DNA from: Blastomyces gilchristii SLH14081
Lineage: Eukaryota > Ascomycota > Eurotiomycetes > Onygenales > Ajellomycetaceae
Direction: 5' to 3'
DNA: 64,000 nt
Assembly: GCF_000003855.2 (NCBI RefSeq)
Contig: NW_003101682.1
Location: 1,677,148 to 1,741,147, forward strand
A program made the translations under genes and the position numbers. The notes beneath the pieces are model-generated. The model worked only from the letters and a program-made list of their open reading frames with translations, ran no database searches and was not told the DNA's origin. Shown piece after piece: positions 34,318 through 46,077 of the stretch; the first letter of the stretch is position 1; each line of letters opens with the position of its first letter.

Positions 34318-36705
34318 ATGCAGCTGTCCAAGCTTCAGGGCTACAGCCCTCGACTACTACGGGCTTCAGTCACAGCTTCGCGACCTGGAATACCGATACG
34401 AGCATCAATTTCCCGGACTGGATTATTCAACCATTGGCCATCTCCACTCCACACTTCCTCATACGAGCTTTTTTATCAATTACCTGCTGTGCGCCATTAT
34501 GCCAACGGAAGGGCGCATCCCCCGGGCGGAACACACCGTATGAATTTAGGCAGCGAGCCGGAAAAGCCGGCTTTGGAGGCATATGGAGTCGATCTTACTG
34601 CTAGAGCAAAGGATGGGAAGCTTGACCCGGTCATTGGCAGGGATGGAGAAATCCAGCGTACCATACAAATCCTCTCAAGGAGAACGAAGAATAACCCTGT
34701 CTTAATTGGTTCCGCCGGCACTGGAAAAACTGCTATCCTCGAAGGCCTAGCCCAGAGAATTGTCAGAGGCGACGTCCCGGAGAGCGTAAAGAATAAGCGT
34801 GTGATCGCTCTAGATCTGGGTCAACTTATTGCAGGGGCAAAATTTCGAGGTGATTTCGAAGAGCGATTGAAAAAAGTTCTGAAGGAGGTGGAGGATGCTG
34901 AAGGCGGGGTTATCCTCTTCGTGGATGAGCTCCATACGCTACTCGGGCTTGGAAAGGCTGAGGGAAGCATTGACGCAAGCAACCTTCTAAAGCCGGCTTT
35001 GTCGCGAGGTGAACTGCAATGCTGTGGTGCTACAACATTGAATGAGTACCGCCAGATCGAGAAAGATGCTGCTCTAGCGCGACGGTTCCAGCCGATTCTT
35101 GTTGAAGAACCCTCGGTTCCGGACACCATATCGATATTGAGAGGCATTAAAGAAAAGTACGAAGTTCACCATGGTGTCAGAATCACAGACAGTGCTCTTG
35201 TCGCTGCTGCCACATACAGCAACAGATATATAACGGATCGCTTTCTGCCAGACAAGGCAATTGATCTCGTGGACGAGGCCGCTTCTGCTCTTCGATTACA
35301 ACAAGAGTCAAAACCCGATGCAATTCAAGAACTCGACCGGCAAATTATGACAATCCAAATCGAGCTTGAATCTCTCCGCAAAGAAACCGATATTACCAGC
35401 AAAGAACGTCGGGAGAAGTTAGAAGAACTGCTGAAAACAAAACAAGACAAAGTGAAGGAACTTACTGATGTCTGGGAAAAGGAGAAAGCGGAGCTTGATG
35501 CCATCAAACAAGCCAAGGAGGATTTGGAACGGGCGAGAGTTGATTTGGAGCTCGCCCAGCGCGAAGGCAACTTCGCTAAAGCTAGCGAACTACGATACTC
35601 GATAATTCCGGGACTTGAAAGTAAACTCCCCAAGGAAGGATCTGAAACGACGACTACCACTACTGCTGACGGTGATGTGCTTCTCCACGATTCTGTGACA
35701 AGCGATGATATAGCTGCTGTGGTATCGCGTACAACGGGTATCCCGGTAAATAAGCTTATGGCTGGCGAGATCGAGAAACTCATCAACATGGAAGACATTT
35801 TGAGACAGTCAGTGCGTGGACAGGACGAAGCACTTTCTGCCGTCGCCAATGCCGTACGCATGCAGAGAGCAGGACTTAGTGGAGAAAATCGACCGCTGGC
35901 ATCGTTCATGTTTTTGGGCCCAACAGGGGTCGGCAAAACGGAGCTTTGCAAGAAGATGGCGGGTTTCTTGTTTTCGACCGAAACGGCCGTTTTACGGTTC
36001 GACATGAGCGAATTTCAGGAGAAACACACTGTTTCCCGCCTTATTGGCTCTCCAGCTGGATATGTCGGGTACGAAGATGCGGGACAGTTAACGGAAGCTG
36101 TTCGAAGGAAACCCTACGCTGTATTACTATTTGACGAGTTTGAGAAAGCTCATCGTGATATATCAGCATTACTGCTTCAGGTCCTAGACGAGGGTTTCCT
36201 CACTGATGCCCAGGGTCATAAGATTGACTTCAGGAACACTCTGATTGTTTTAACATCCAATCTCGGAGCGGAGGTTCTTGTTGGGGCAGACGCTTCCCTT
36301 GGGGATGAGATCTCAGCAGAGATAAAGGCGGCTGTAATGGCTACCGTTCAGTCATCCTACCCCCCCGAGTTTTTGAACAGGATCGACGAGTTCATCCTTT
36401 TCAAGCGACTCTCGAAAACCGCGTTGCGAGATATCGTAGACATTAGGTTGCAAGAACTTCAGCAAAGGCTAGATGATCGACGAATAACCTTGAACGTGGA
36501 AGATGGCGTTAAAGATTGGCTTTGTGAAAGGGGTTACGATCCTCGATACGGAGCTCGTCCGTTGAACAGGCTCATTTCAAAAGAAATCGGGAACCGTCTA
36601 GCGGATAAAATAATCAGGGGTGAAGTTGTCACTGGTCAGGATGTGAATGTCACTTTCGGTAGTGACAAGTCTGGGCTTGACATCGTATCTACAAAAGCAG
36701 CGTAA
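34318..36705 (+). CDS. HSP78: Mitochondrial Hsp78 (ClpB-type AAA+ disaggregase)
   Basis: Single exon, 795 residues. The first ~70 residues are rich in Arg, Ser and Leu and lack acidic residues, as in a mitochondrial presequence. There is no ClpB N-domain, as is usual for Hsp78. NBD1 has Walker A GSAGTGKT (131-138) and Walker B VILFVDE (~198). The coiled-coil middle domain follows (about 330-430), then NBD2 with GPTGVGKT (534-541) and [11 protein letters not shown]. Hsp78 works with mitochondrial Hsp70 in the matrix to dissolve aggregated proteins and restore function after heat stress. The ATG at 34318 is preceded by a pyrimidine-rich tract; a downstream ATG would remove the presequence. It is divergent from eEF1B. 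Confidence 0.95.
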   Translation: MQLSKLQGYSPRLLRASVTASRPGIPIRASISRTGLFNHWPSPLHTSSYELFYQLPAVRHYANGRAHPPGGTHRMNLGSEPEKPALEAYGVDLTARAKDGKLDPVIGRDGEIQRTIQILSRRTKNNPVLIGSAGTGKTAILEGLAQRIVRGDVPESVKNKRVIALDLGQLIAGAKFRGDFEERLKKVLKEVEDAEGGVILFVDELHTLLGLGKAEGSIDASNLLKPALSRGELQCCGATTLNEYRQIEKDAALARRFQPILVEEPSVPDTISILRGIKEKYEVHHGVRITDSALVAAATYSNRYITDRFLPDKAIDLVDEAASALRLQQESKPDAIQELDRQIMTIQIELESLRKETDITSKERREKLEELLKTKQDKVKELTDVWEKEKAELDAIKQAKEDLERARVDLELAQREGNFAKASELRYSIIPGLESKLPKEGSETTTTTTADGDVLLHDSVTSDDIAAVVSRTTGIPVNKLMAGEIEKLINMEDILRQSVRGQDEALSAVANAVRMQRAGLSGENRPLASFMFLGPTGVGKTELCKKMAGFLFSTETAVLRFDMSEFQEKHTVSRLIGSPAGYVGYEDAGQLTEAVRRKPYAVLLFDEFEKAHRDISALLLQVLDEGFLTDAQGHKIDFRNTLIVLTSNLGAEVLVGADASLGDEISAEIKAAVMATVQSSYPPEFLNRIDEFILFKRLSKTALRDIVDIRLQELQQRLDDRRITLNVEDGVKDWLCERGYDPRYGARPLNRLISKEIGNRLADKIIRGEVVTGQDVNVTFGSDKSGLDIVSTKAA

Positions 36706-37134
36706 TATTTTCTCCATTAGCTGTACTGATATTCCTGTCTCTTCTCTGTTTAACGATTGGTTCCTGCTGGGATATTCGTTTCGGAGCACCTTGCTCTGGG
36801 CATGCCCTTCGTTTGGCGTAAGTTGGGCTTTTGGGTGAGCATTCTCTCTGTATCATATAATGTCCATGTACCATCACCGATCTTTCACAATTTAACATAC
36901 TGTGCCTATATTCCTCACACACTCAAAGTTGATATCTTTGCTTTTCAAAAAGCAAGAATTGTTTTCATCTACAGTGCAGGCTGTGATCTCAGTGCGAGAC
37001 TCACGGGCGGGTCGAGAAGTTTCTTCCTAATTGGGACACACCCACTTTTCCTTTGCGGCTCTTCTGGCTCTTCTGCCCTCACTCTCCCAACTTTCTTATG
37101 GAACCACGTTAGTCTTGCATCTACCACCCCAATC
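36706..37134. other. Intergenic between HSP78 and MSH5
   Basis: 429 bp with the HSP78 3' region and the MSH5 upstream region. The MSH5 reading frame is open further upstream to 36757, but that part shows no MutS-like sequence. I see no separate gene. Confidence 0.5.
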
Positions 37135-40100
37135 ATGGCGCCGTCTTCCTCAAAGAGAGAGACGCGAGGTTTCAATTCCTCTCGTAGCAGCCATCAGCGC
37201 TCGCAGCCAAGACGCAACCAACGACCGTTTAACTCAAGCTCCAGCGGCAGACGTGATCGGATAGCATCTTCTGCTCGAGAATCCTCGGCTGCGGCGTATA
37301 CCGAGAATTCTGGAAATAACCAAGTATCAGATGTGGTGAGTCAGTTACAAGGTAATATTGGCCAGCAGGACCGGGACGATGAAAATGCAGATCTATGTCA
37401 GGTTGTGATGGCTATGGACATGAAGGAGAGATGCTCTGTTGGTTGCTGTTATTACGTTGCAGCTGAGCAGAAGCTGTATCTGCTTGAGGACATTACGTCT
37501 GGGGGACTAGAGGCCATTGAGACGTGTGGGTTTTCGTGCTCTTTGTTTTAATCACTTTACAGCGCGATATGATTGCCGTCCTAACCTTCCCCTTCTTTTC
37601 TTTCTATTTCTTTTTCTTTTAATAGTAAAACTTGACGTTCAACCAACACTTGTTCTGCTCTCAACCCGGGCAGATCAAAGCACGCCCAACCTGGGGCAAA
37701 CTGGACTAGGTATGCACACCGCGGACAACGGTGAGTACTGTTCCACCTATTGCTATTTTCTTCATCCGTTGTTTACGAGTTTGCTCTTCAGGCGATCAGT
37801 TCCAACTGCCTTATCATCTCGACGTTCGACCAGTGCAGGAATTCAACTTCGAGGGTGCAAAACTAAAGCTTGCTAGCCTTCCGCTCAGTACAAGTAGATC
37901 CGAGACCCGCTTCCTTGTCCCTGGTGATACTTTCTCGCTAAAGCAAAATGGAGATGAGAACGATTTGGGGTTCACTGATCATCAAGGAAGGCTACTAAAC
38001 CTTTCTGGCTCTATTGATATGGATAATCGTATTTCTATCGGTTGTGTGGGTGCTATCATTACCTACCTACAGAGAAAACGAGCAGCGGAGTGCCTTACAA
38101 GGGACAGTTCCGGGAGTGAATTGTTCAACATTAAATCCCTTGAAATGCGTAGCCTAAGGGACACGATGTAAGGCTAATTACCAGTTTAAAATCAATATCA
38201 ACCTTCTCTCACTGACGTGCATGATAGGTTTGTCAATACCGATACACTTACTTCACTCCAAGTAATCCAATCCGAGTCCCATCCAAATGCGTTCAACCAG
38301 GGGCCTGGTAAGACCTCCCCTGGAGCAAAAGAGAGCTTATCAATATATGGTCTATTTCACCATTTTGCTAGGACACCGCATGGGAAGACTCGTCTAAGGC
38401 AAAGGTTTCTTCGCCCCAGCACGGATGCTGCTCACATTAAGGAGGGACATGACTTTATCAGCACATACCTACGTCCAGATAACGGCGAATGTATTGAAAA
38501 ACTCACCAAGAGCTTGAAAGGGATAAAAAATTTGCGCCCAGTAATGGTACATGTACAGAAGGGCATCAGTTCGGGAAATGCCAAATTCAAGGCGTTCAAG
38601 AGTGGAGTTTGGGCAACGCTTTTGGAGGTCCGTACCGGGTAGATACTATATGAGTGCAGAAAACAATCGCTAATCTAGAGCCCGTAGTTTGCATTCCACG
38701 CTATAGACGTACACGATACGATACGAACGGTTATGGGGGCGGAAAATTTGGATATCCATTTGAGGGTGAGAGTGTCTCAGTACGATATATGAATACGCTA
38801 ATTCTCGTAACTAGGCACTTGAGAAGCTAGATGTGGCTATCCTACACCAGGTTGGAAGAATAATTCATGAAACGGTGAGCAGAACTTCCCGCCTACACAG
38901 AAGCAATGCCTTTCTTTCTGATTTCTGGCAGGTCGACCTACAAAGCTCGATTGACGAGCACCGGACTGTCGTTAAACCGAGAGTAGATCGCGAACTGGAC
39001 GATCTGAAAGAAACATATAATGGCCTGGATAGCTTGCTCAATCAGGTGGCCATAAATATTGCTGGTACTATTCCCAGCAGGCTGAGCAACGATGTTAACG
39101 TCATTTACTTTCCCCAACTTGGGTTCAACATTGCTATGCCATTGGACGAAAGAGGTCGTGCTGTTTACGATGGCGGAGAGCAACCGTGGGATCAGGTATT
39201 TACCACAGAAAACAGGGTATATTTCAAGGATTTCCGTATGCGAGAGATGGATGAGAAATTTGGAGACATCTATGGCCTTATTTGCGGTAAGTATCCTCTA
39301 AACCGGAGTTTATACTCGATACCTAACAGATCTTCAGAAAAGGAAATTGAAATTGTCTACGAAATGGCGCAGAATGTACTTCAGCACGAAAAATTTCTTG
39401 TGGACGCTTCCGATATCTGTGGAGATATAGACAGGTATGCATGCTGGTGTCTATCTTTTCCGTCCTATATCTAAAAATAAAGCACAGCCTTCTCGCTCTA
39501 GTACAAGGGGCCAGTTTATATAAGCTTGTAAGGCCACAGATCACACAGGACAACAGTATCGTAATTAAGGGAGGACGGTCAGGACAAACATCACCCCCTG
39601 CTCTCGATGATTGTATTGCCGCTGACTAGATGCAGCCACCTTCTGTATGAGGTTACTGTTCCTACATTTATCCCGAACGATACCCTAATTGTTGGAGGAA
39701 ATGGAAGAGAAGGATCCCCACCAAATACATCAACTCAATCACTTGAAACCTCGGTTGAGGTGGCTGAAACCCAGGGCCCGAGCATGTTACTGCTGACTGG
39801 GCCAAACTACTCCGGCAAAAGTGTTTACCTCAAACAGGTTTACTCCTTTATCAAATAGCATGATAAGGAATTGAGCTGACTATCCTATAGGTGGCTCTAA
39901 TTGTCTATATGTCCCACATCGGGAGGTACTTTGGAGACCCCCTATCTTGAAGTTTCATTAACTGACCGAGAATCACAGTTTTGTCCCCGCGGAAAGGGCC
40001 AAAATCGGCATCACGGACAAAATACTAACACGGATAACAACAAGAGAGACAGTCTCCAAGGCAAGAGCCAATACCCGTGGAAAAATCATTTTCTCAATAT

Positions 40101-41089
40101 GCTCATTTTTTCGGACAGACCCAAAGCTCCTTTATGATCGACTTACAGCAAATATCCTTTGCTTTAAACCTCGCAACCGAGCATAGCCTGGTTATAATCG
40201 ATGAATTTGGCAAGGGGACAGAATCGACCGGTCGGCTTCCTATCCCCTATTTGATTTGGGAGCAATCTATCTCTGAGCTTTGGCTAAGGCAACACATGCT
40301 ATATAGATGGCGCGGGTCTCGCCTGTGGGCTGTTCGAATACTTACTCAGTCTTGGTGAGAAGAGACCGAAGGTGCTCGCCGCAACGCACTTCCATGAGAT
40401 ATTCGAAAACGGATTTCTACCCCCAAGGAAAGAGCTTGATTTTGGGTACATGGAAGTTCAAGTAGATCCGGCTGCGAGAGAGGTGGAGAATCAGGTCACA
40501 TATCTATACAAGTTGAGTACCTATCGTATTTTTCCTTTTAATCCTAAACATTGAAAATCAAATAAATCACTGATCCATTAGCTATATAGTTTCCGATCTG
40601 GACGGAGCAATGCCAGCTTTGGAACTAAGTAAGTTTATACTGAGATTTTCATAGCCGACTCGTTGATAGTGACCCTCCATTTTATTTTATTAACGCGAAC
40701 TTCTCAAGCTGTGCGGCGTTGAATGGGATTGACCAAGCCATTATTTCGCGCGCAAATGAAATTGGTACCCTAGCTGCCCGTGGTGAAGATCTTGTGGTCA
40801 TTTGTGCGAAGATGTCTGCGGATGAAATGGGCGAGCTTGAAGAGGCGGTAAGCGGTTCTTCGAAATTGTTTGTTGGGGTTCGAGAAACTGGATGAGTGCG
40901 TTCTGCAAAATGCTAAAAATGGATTCCGCGCAGGAGAGTATGGCGAGGAGGTTCCTTGGTGCGGATTTCTCCCACGGACCTAATGGTGCGGGTGACGGGT
41001 GTGAAGATAATAGTGAGCGACCAGAAGCGTTGCTGGAAAATATTATTGGTAAGAGTTATGGTAGCACGATAATGACTGGGCTTACATGA
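37135..41089 (+). CDS. MSH5: Meiotic MutS homologue Msh5
   Basis: Seventeen exons give a continuous frame of 973 residues: 37135-37525, 37626-37730, 37792-38167, 38228-38627, 38688-38765, 38815-38874, 38932-39286, 39338-39434, 39488-39577, 39636-39837, 39891-39925, 39979-40060, 40119-40230, 40307-40511, 40590-40628, 40709-40847 and 40934-41089. The N-terminus is Ser/Arg-rich. MutS domains follow (LVLLSTRADQ, then LHQVGRIIHET). The ATPase has Walker A TGPNYSGKS (~704), the block GSFVPAERAKIGITDKI, Walker B LVIIDEFGKGTEST (~781) and ATHFHEIF. Msh5 pairs with Msh4 as a clamp on recombination intermediates and promotes meiotic crossovers; it has no mismatch-repair domain I. Intron 12 is GC-AG. 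The last exon could be spliced further. An intact copy implies a retained meiotic programme. Confidence 0.9.
40061..40118 (+). other. GC-AG intron 12 of MSH5
   Basis: A 58-bp intron with donor AAG|GCAAGA and acceptor GGACAG. Using it gives RETVSKTQSSFMIDLQQ, which aligns without gaps to the usual MSH5 block ending in TFMIDL. The alternative donor GTCTCC a few bases upstream would delete three conserved-position residues. GC donors with AG|GCAAG context are the accepted minor class of U2 introns. Confidence 0.7.
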
Positions 41090-41507
41090 CTCTGCGTGGG
41101 CTGGGATGGCATGCTTTTCCCGAGGGGGTATGCAGAGTGTCATCCCTTTTGCAGCCAGTGCGTATGAACGTTTCCTCATATTCCAGTTACCCTCATGTGC
41201 TCATCATAATCAGTTGTTGGTGAACTTATCATTTAGATCAGTGATATAACTTAGAGTTATGTATTTCTATCTAGCGCTAGAGTTACCAAACAGATATAAA
41301 GATACCACATATTAAAGGGTATATCAAGTCAAAACCTTAGCAGATAAGCATCCCCCAACCTCATCATACTCGAAACTTGTGTTTATTTATGCAGTATAAA
41401 CAGCGTAGGGAAGCCCAACGCAATCCAACAACGCCATTCCCGCATCTAATACGGAGTGCATAAGAAACCCATCCCATCATCGATTTTACATGAATACAAT
41501 AAATAAT
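41090..41507. other. Convergent intergenic region MSH5 / UTP3
   Basis: 418 bp between two stop codons of convergent genes. It should hold both 3' untranslated regions and polyadenylation signals. A TACGGAGTG sequence lies near 41450. No gene is seen. Confidence 0.55.
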
Positions 41508-43596
41508 TTATAACTTCACACTCTTAACCAAATTAGTCTTGATCCCAGTAAGCTCGCCGCCATACCCACCACGGCCTTCACCACCTTTATAAACCTGTCG
41601 AATACTCCCCAACTTCTTCTTCTTCTCCTCATACTTCTTCTTCTTTTTAACTCTCGGATTCCGCACATCTTTACTCCGCTTCGGCGTCAGGCCCTTATTC
41701 TTCGCGATGGCATATGTAATGGCCCGTTTCCCATCTTCCCCAATAGTCTCCTCGAACTCAACGCGGGCCCCCTTCCCTTCGCGCGCAGCCGCAGCATGCG
41801 CGTCAGCAAGTTTCTTCTTATCCGCTTTCTTCTGCTTCGACCGTGCCGCGACCATGTCATAGTAATCGTCCGAATCCGAACCTGCGCCACCATTACCGCT
41901 CTTGTCGCCTCGCACCTCCCTCGCGAGCCGATGATCATCCTCGTCGCTATCTCCGCCAAGCGCGTGGAGATCGTCCGCAGTCCGCTGGCCTCTTTTCTCA
42001 GCCTGGGCGTCTAGACGGGCTTGGCGATCCTTTAGTCTCTCGCGGTATGGCAGGTCTGTATCGCCGCCCGCATCACGGCCAGCAGCGTCACGCTTGTTGG
42101 CTTTCTGGGCGATTTGGGAGGTATAGAAACGGAGACTCTTTTTCTTCTTGGCTTTTTCTTCTGCTTCGAGGGCGTCGAGAGGTGTCTCGTCGCCGAAGTC
42201 TGAGTCGGCGTCCTTTGGTGTGGGTTTTTTAGCTTGCTTAGTTGTTCTTTGGGTTGTTCGGGAATTAAGTAAATTAGAAAGGTCTGCAAGCTCAGCCTCA
42301 GTCTGGAGTAGTTTCTCATTGCGCTTCTTTTCTGAGAGGGCCTTGGCGTCTTCTGCAGCTTTTTGGGCTTTCGTTTTCTTCGTTTTGGTCACCCGTTTAG
42401 GTTCGACGGGCGTTTTACTTATTTCTGTGACTTTGTTTGCTGGTTTCGATATTTTGTCGTCATCAGTGCTGTGATATGGCTCTATTTCAGAATCCTTGAT
42501 TTCTTGCACACCCTTTGCCTCCTCCCATTGCTTCTTGCAGTTGATCAGAGTCTCCATGATTGGATGTTCTCTTAGCTCTACAGGCGACATTGCGAGGCGT
42601 GCTTCCCCATTTCTTGAAGGAGATGTTAAGAGAAAGAAGTACATGCTGATTGCACCGAGATAGGCGGAGAGTGCACGAAATTTAACCACTGGTAACGGAA
42701 CATAGTCATTATCAGTTCCAGATGAATAACCTGCACCATTCGCAAGATTATCTGCATTCTGCATGGCAGCAGCAAGTTCCTCATGCACGCATTGAAGTGA
42801 GAGAAAGTCTTTCGACAGCGGCTCGAATTCAGGGTATCGTTGTTTCAAGATCTTGCGCCGTTCGTCGACACTTATATCATCTGTCACCTGAAGTTCACGC
42901 AAAACTTCTGTAACGACATTGTTCCCTTCCTTTTGGCCACGCTGGCCGTCTTTGCCCGATGTAACCCATTCGCTTTCGTCGAATCCAAAATCTGCCTCGT
43001 TCATAGCCTGTAGGCGTTGCTGTTGGATCTTTTTGGCTTCAGCTTCCTCTTCGAATGCATCTGCCTCTGTTTCGATAACGTCTGCATCGTAATAGTCCTT
43101 CCTTGACGAACCCCATCCTTTCATGCCCTCATCCTCTTCCTCCCCCCTTCCCTCTCCCTCCTCATCATCACCCATCGGACTGGTAGCATTGCGGAGACGT
43201 AGCGTCGGTTTCTTGAGTGTGGATTGCCGGGCATCCTCCTCCTCCTCATCATAATCAACGTCATCGTCAAAATCTTCGCCGTTTATAGATTCAGATAGAT
43301 ACCCAAGTACTTCTTCGTCGGAGGGTTGGAAAATCTCCTCTATAGTCACGGTGTTAATAACTAGAATTGAATCAGGAGTGAAAAGAAGGATTAAAATATA
43401 AATATTTACCTTGCTCTGCTAATTTACGCCTCCGTTTCGCCTCGGGGGCTTCTTCTAAGAGAATGCGATCCCGACCCTGTTCAAACTCATCCTCCGAGTC
43501 GGTGAACGTAGCATCCGCTGCAAACCTGGAGGTTTGGTCTGGTGGAGCACTCTGCTTTGCGGACGAGAGCTTGCTGGCTTTTCTTTTCTTACCCAT
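41508..43596 (-). CDS. UTP3: U3 snoRNP protein Utp3/Sas10
   Basis: Two exons, 43410-43596 and 41508-43339, encode 672 residues (MGKKRKASKL...LVKSVKL). The 70-bp intron joins KLAEQ to EEIFQPSDEEVL. The N-terminus is basic and then strongly acidic. A Utp3/Sas10/C1D-type domain lies in the middle (about 220-320, with FLSLQCVHEELAAAMQ and FRALSAYLGAISMYFFLL). A long charged linker follows. The Sas10 C-terminal domain ends the protein (ITYAIAKNKGLTPKRSKD, VRNPRVKKKKKYEEKKKKL). Utp3 is part of the small-subunit processome in the nucleolus and is needed for 18S rRNA maturation. The chosen ATG is the first in frame. It is divergent from TSC10. Confidence 0.93.
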
Positions 43597-44202
43597 TGTC
43601 ACGATAGATAGCCTGGAAAACGACTAGTAGATATGTGTTTGAAATGAACTGCTAAAGCAAGCGGCTGCTGGAGTTGTCCGCCTTTCTGCAGATTTTCCTC
43701 TTCCGCTCTAAGAAAAAAAAGTTCCTCGGAATGTCTTGGCGTGATCGATGACCAACGCCTAGGCTCTATTGGGACAGGTACCCGCGCGTCTGGGCAGTTC
43801 CACTCTATTGGTCTTGTGAGGTCACGTCTCGTCTCTGGTGCGGATATTGTTCCAAAAAGTTTCCTTCAGGGCTGACAGCGGTAAGAGGAAAGCCCTCTCT
43901 ATGCCAATTGCGTTACGCTATTATTTAAATGCTTGAATTGTTCTCCTAAGAGAAAAGAACATAACTGGGGGGAAAAGTGCTGAGCTACGAGGGCACACAC
44001 AACACACTCTACACATGGTCTAGAGTTATCCAATGAATGAATGATAGGTGTGTATTACCTATGATATATATATACAATATTTTGCTCGGTATATAGTTAG
44101 TTGACAGCTCCTGCTTTGCTATTGCAGGGGAAAATAGGCAAACACCTACACATTTAACGTGGAAAGAACCACCGCAGCCTAGACACCCATTGCTCCTCCG
44201 CC
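43597..44202. promoter_or_regulatory. Shared upstream region of UTP3 (-) and TSC10 (+)
   Basis: 606 bp between divergent start codons. There is a TA-dinucleotide run (TATATATATA) near 44065 on the TSC10 side. No other gene is seen, and individual factor sites are not identified. Confidence 0.5.
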
Positions 44203-45553
44203 ATGCAGGATTTCCGCGCCACGTTAACATCCTTTCTCAGAGGGGACTCTGACTTGTCGTTGTCAACTCCCCAGCTAGTCGCTGCAGTCACTCTTTTGAT
44301 ATCATCCCTATACTTAGCCGTCAGCATGCTAAACTACTTCAAGACCACTAACCAGTTCGTAGTAGCGGGGAGGGTATGTATTGGGGATCCCGTTTAGTTT
44401 AAGCCCCTTGTTTTTCATTTGTTCCGGGTAGCTGATAGCTGATGGCACGTAATAGATGGCCGTTGTCACAGGTGGTTCGGATGGTATGGGCAAAAGTGTC
44501 GCTCTGGAATTGGCCAGAAAAGGGGCTAGTGTCACCATCGTCGGCCGCGATGTGGGCAAACTCAACGCCGTCTATGAAGCTATGAAGGTACACTTGCCCC
44601 TGCTTGACATTTTGTTTGTATTTACCAATAGAGGGTGTTAGACTTAATACTGACGAAAGAAAAACAATGTTCAGACATGCGCCCCCCATATGTGCGGCCA
44701 GAAATTCCATTGGATCAAAGCCGATTTGATCGACCCCAAAGAATCCGAACGTGTCATGGCCGAAGTTACCGAGTTTAACGGCGGAGTGTATCCTGATATT
44801 GTCTGGTGTTGCGTTGGGCAGTGCATACCCGGGTTCTTTCTCCATACCTCTCCCGAGACCTTGAAAGCGCAGATGGACACAAATTATTTCACCTCAGCTT
44901 TTACCGCACAGGCTATTATGAAGCTATGGCTAGCTCCTGCTGCTTCTGGCCAAGCTCCGGAGAAGACACCCCGTCGCCATCTCATCTTTACCAGTTCCAC
45001 AGCATGCTTTGTCCCGGTCGCTGGGTATGCGCCATATGCGCCAGCGAAAGCAGCATTACGCGCTCTCGCAGATGCCTTGACCTCTGAGATCGAGGTTTAT
45101 AACGGCTCCCGGAGGAATCCGTCCCTTAACGCCCCTGCTGCGGACGTGAGAACCCACGTTATTTTCCCGATGGGAATTTTGACTCCTGGGTTTGCCCAAG
45201 AACAGAAACTGAAACCTGCCCTGACGAAACATCTTGAAGAGGCCGACAAGCCACAGACGCCTGACGAAGTTGCTGCAATTGCTATCAGGGGGCTCGAAAG
45301 AGGCCAATACATGGTTACGACTATGCTGGTAGGCACGATGATGAAGGCAAGTGCAATGGGGGGTAGTTATAGAAACAGCATTGTTCGTGACACTCTTACC
45401 AGTTGGATGAGCTCTCTTGTCTTCCTTCAGGTTATCCCAGACTTGAAAGCCAGGGCTCATCGGTGGGGGCGAGTCAACGGCATTCCCAAGGAAGGGGAAG
45501 ATAACACTGTGGCACCCCAACCGGTGACGGACGACTGCATGGGGGAAGAATAA
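44203..45553 (+). CDS. TSC10: 3-ketodihydrosphingosine (3-ketosphinganine) reductase
   Basis: Three exons, 44203-44373, 44456-44587 and 44675-45553, encode 393 residues of a short-chain dehydrogenase. An N-terminal membrane segment (about 24-44, [19 protein letters not shown]) precedes the NADPH-binding glycine motif [27 protein letters not shown] holds the catalytic Ser and the Tyr-x-x-x-Lys (Y222, K226). A further hydrophobic stretch lies near the C-terminus. The enzyme reduces 3-ketodihydrosphingosine to dihydrosphingosine at the ER membrane, the second step of sphingolipid synthesis after serine palmitoyltransferase. The length and membrane anchor match fungal Tsc10/Ksr1 and human KDSR. 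The C-terminal ~25 residues are hydrophilic and may be clade-specific. Confidence 0.92.
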
Positions 45554-46077
45554 TGGTGATATCTCTCGATGTGCTTTCCCTATTAATAACCTCCTCGTTC
45601 CCTATATTAGATACACCATTTCCTAGGCGTCAATAAACAACCCTATGTTTCTCTATTAACTTCTTCCATAACGTTCTCCGTGAAATGGGATTCTGGAATA
45701 TAGAATAGATCATATCTATTCCACTTGATATTTTTTCTCATATTTGGATGCCAAGCCATTTTCCATAATTCGAGTTTAATACCTGTTAAATATCCGTGTA
45801 TTTCAACCACATGGATGAGGTTCACGTGTTCTTGGTTGCCAAAAAGGGGTGTGATATGGATGAGGCTCAAAGGGGAAAGAAAGAAGAGCATTCACGCCCA
45901 TCGTCGTCATCTCCTCTCCCGACATCATTCCCACCTTGCAAGCCAGCCTACTTCAACTTCATCCTCATCTCTTGCGCTGGACGGATTTCGAAAATCCTAT
46001 TAAGCACAAACATTGACTTCCAAATTACGTATACTGCACCTTGCTCCCATTAACTACCTACGTGCCGCCACAAGAAA
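45554..46077. other. Intergenic, TSC10 to secreted protein gene
   Basis: 524 bp with the TSC10 3' region and the promoter of the next gene. Short open frames here show no recognisable protein. Confidence 0.5.
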
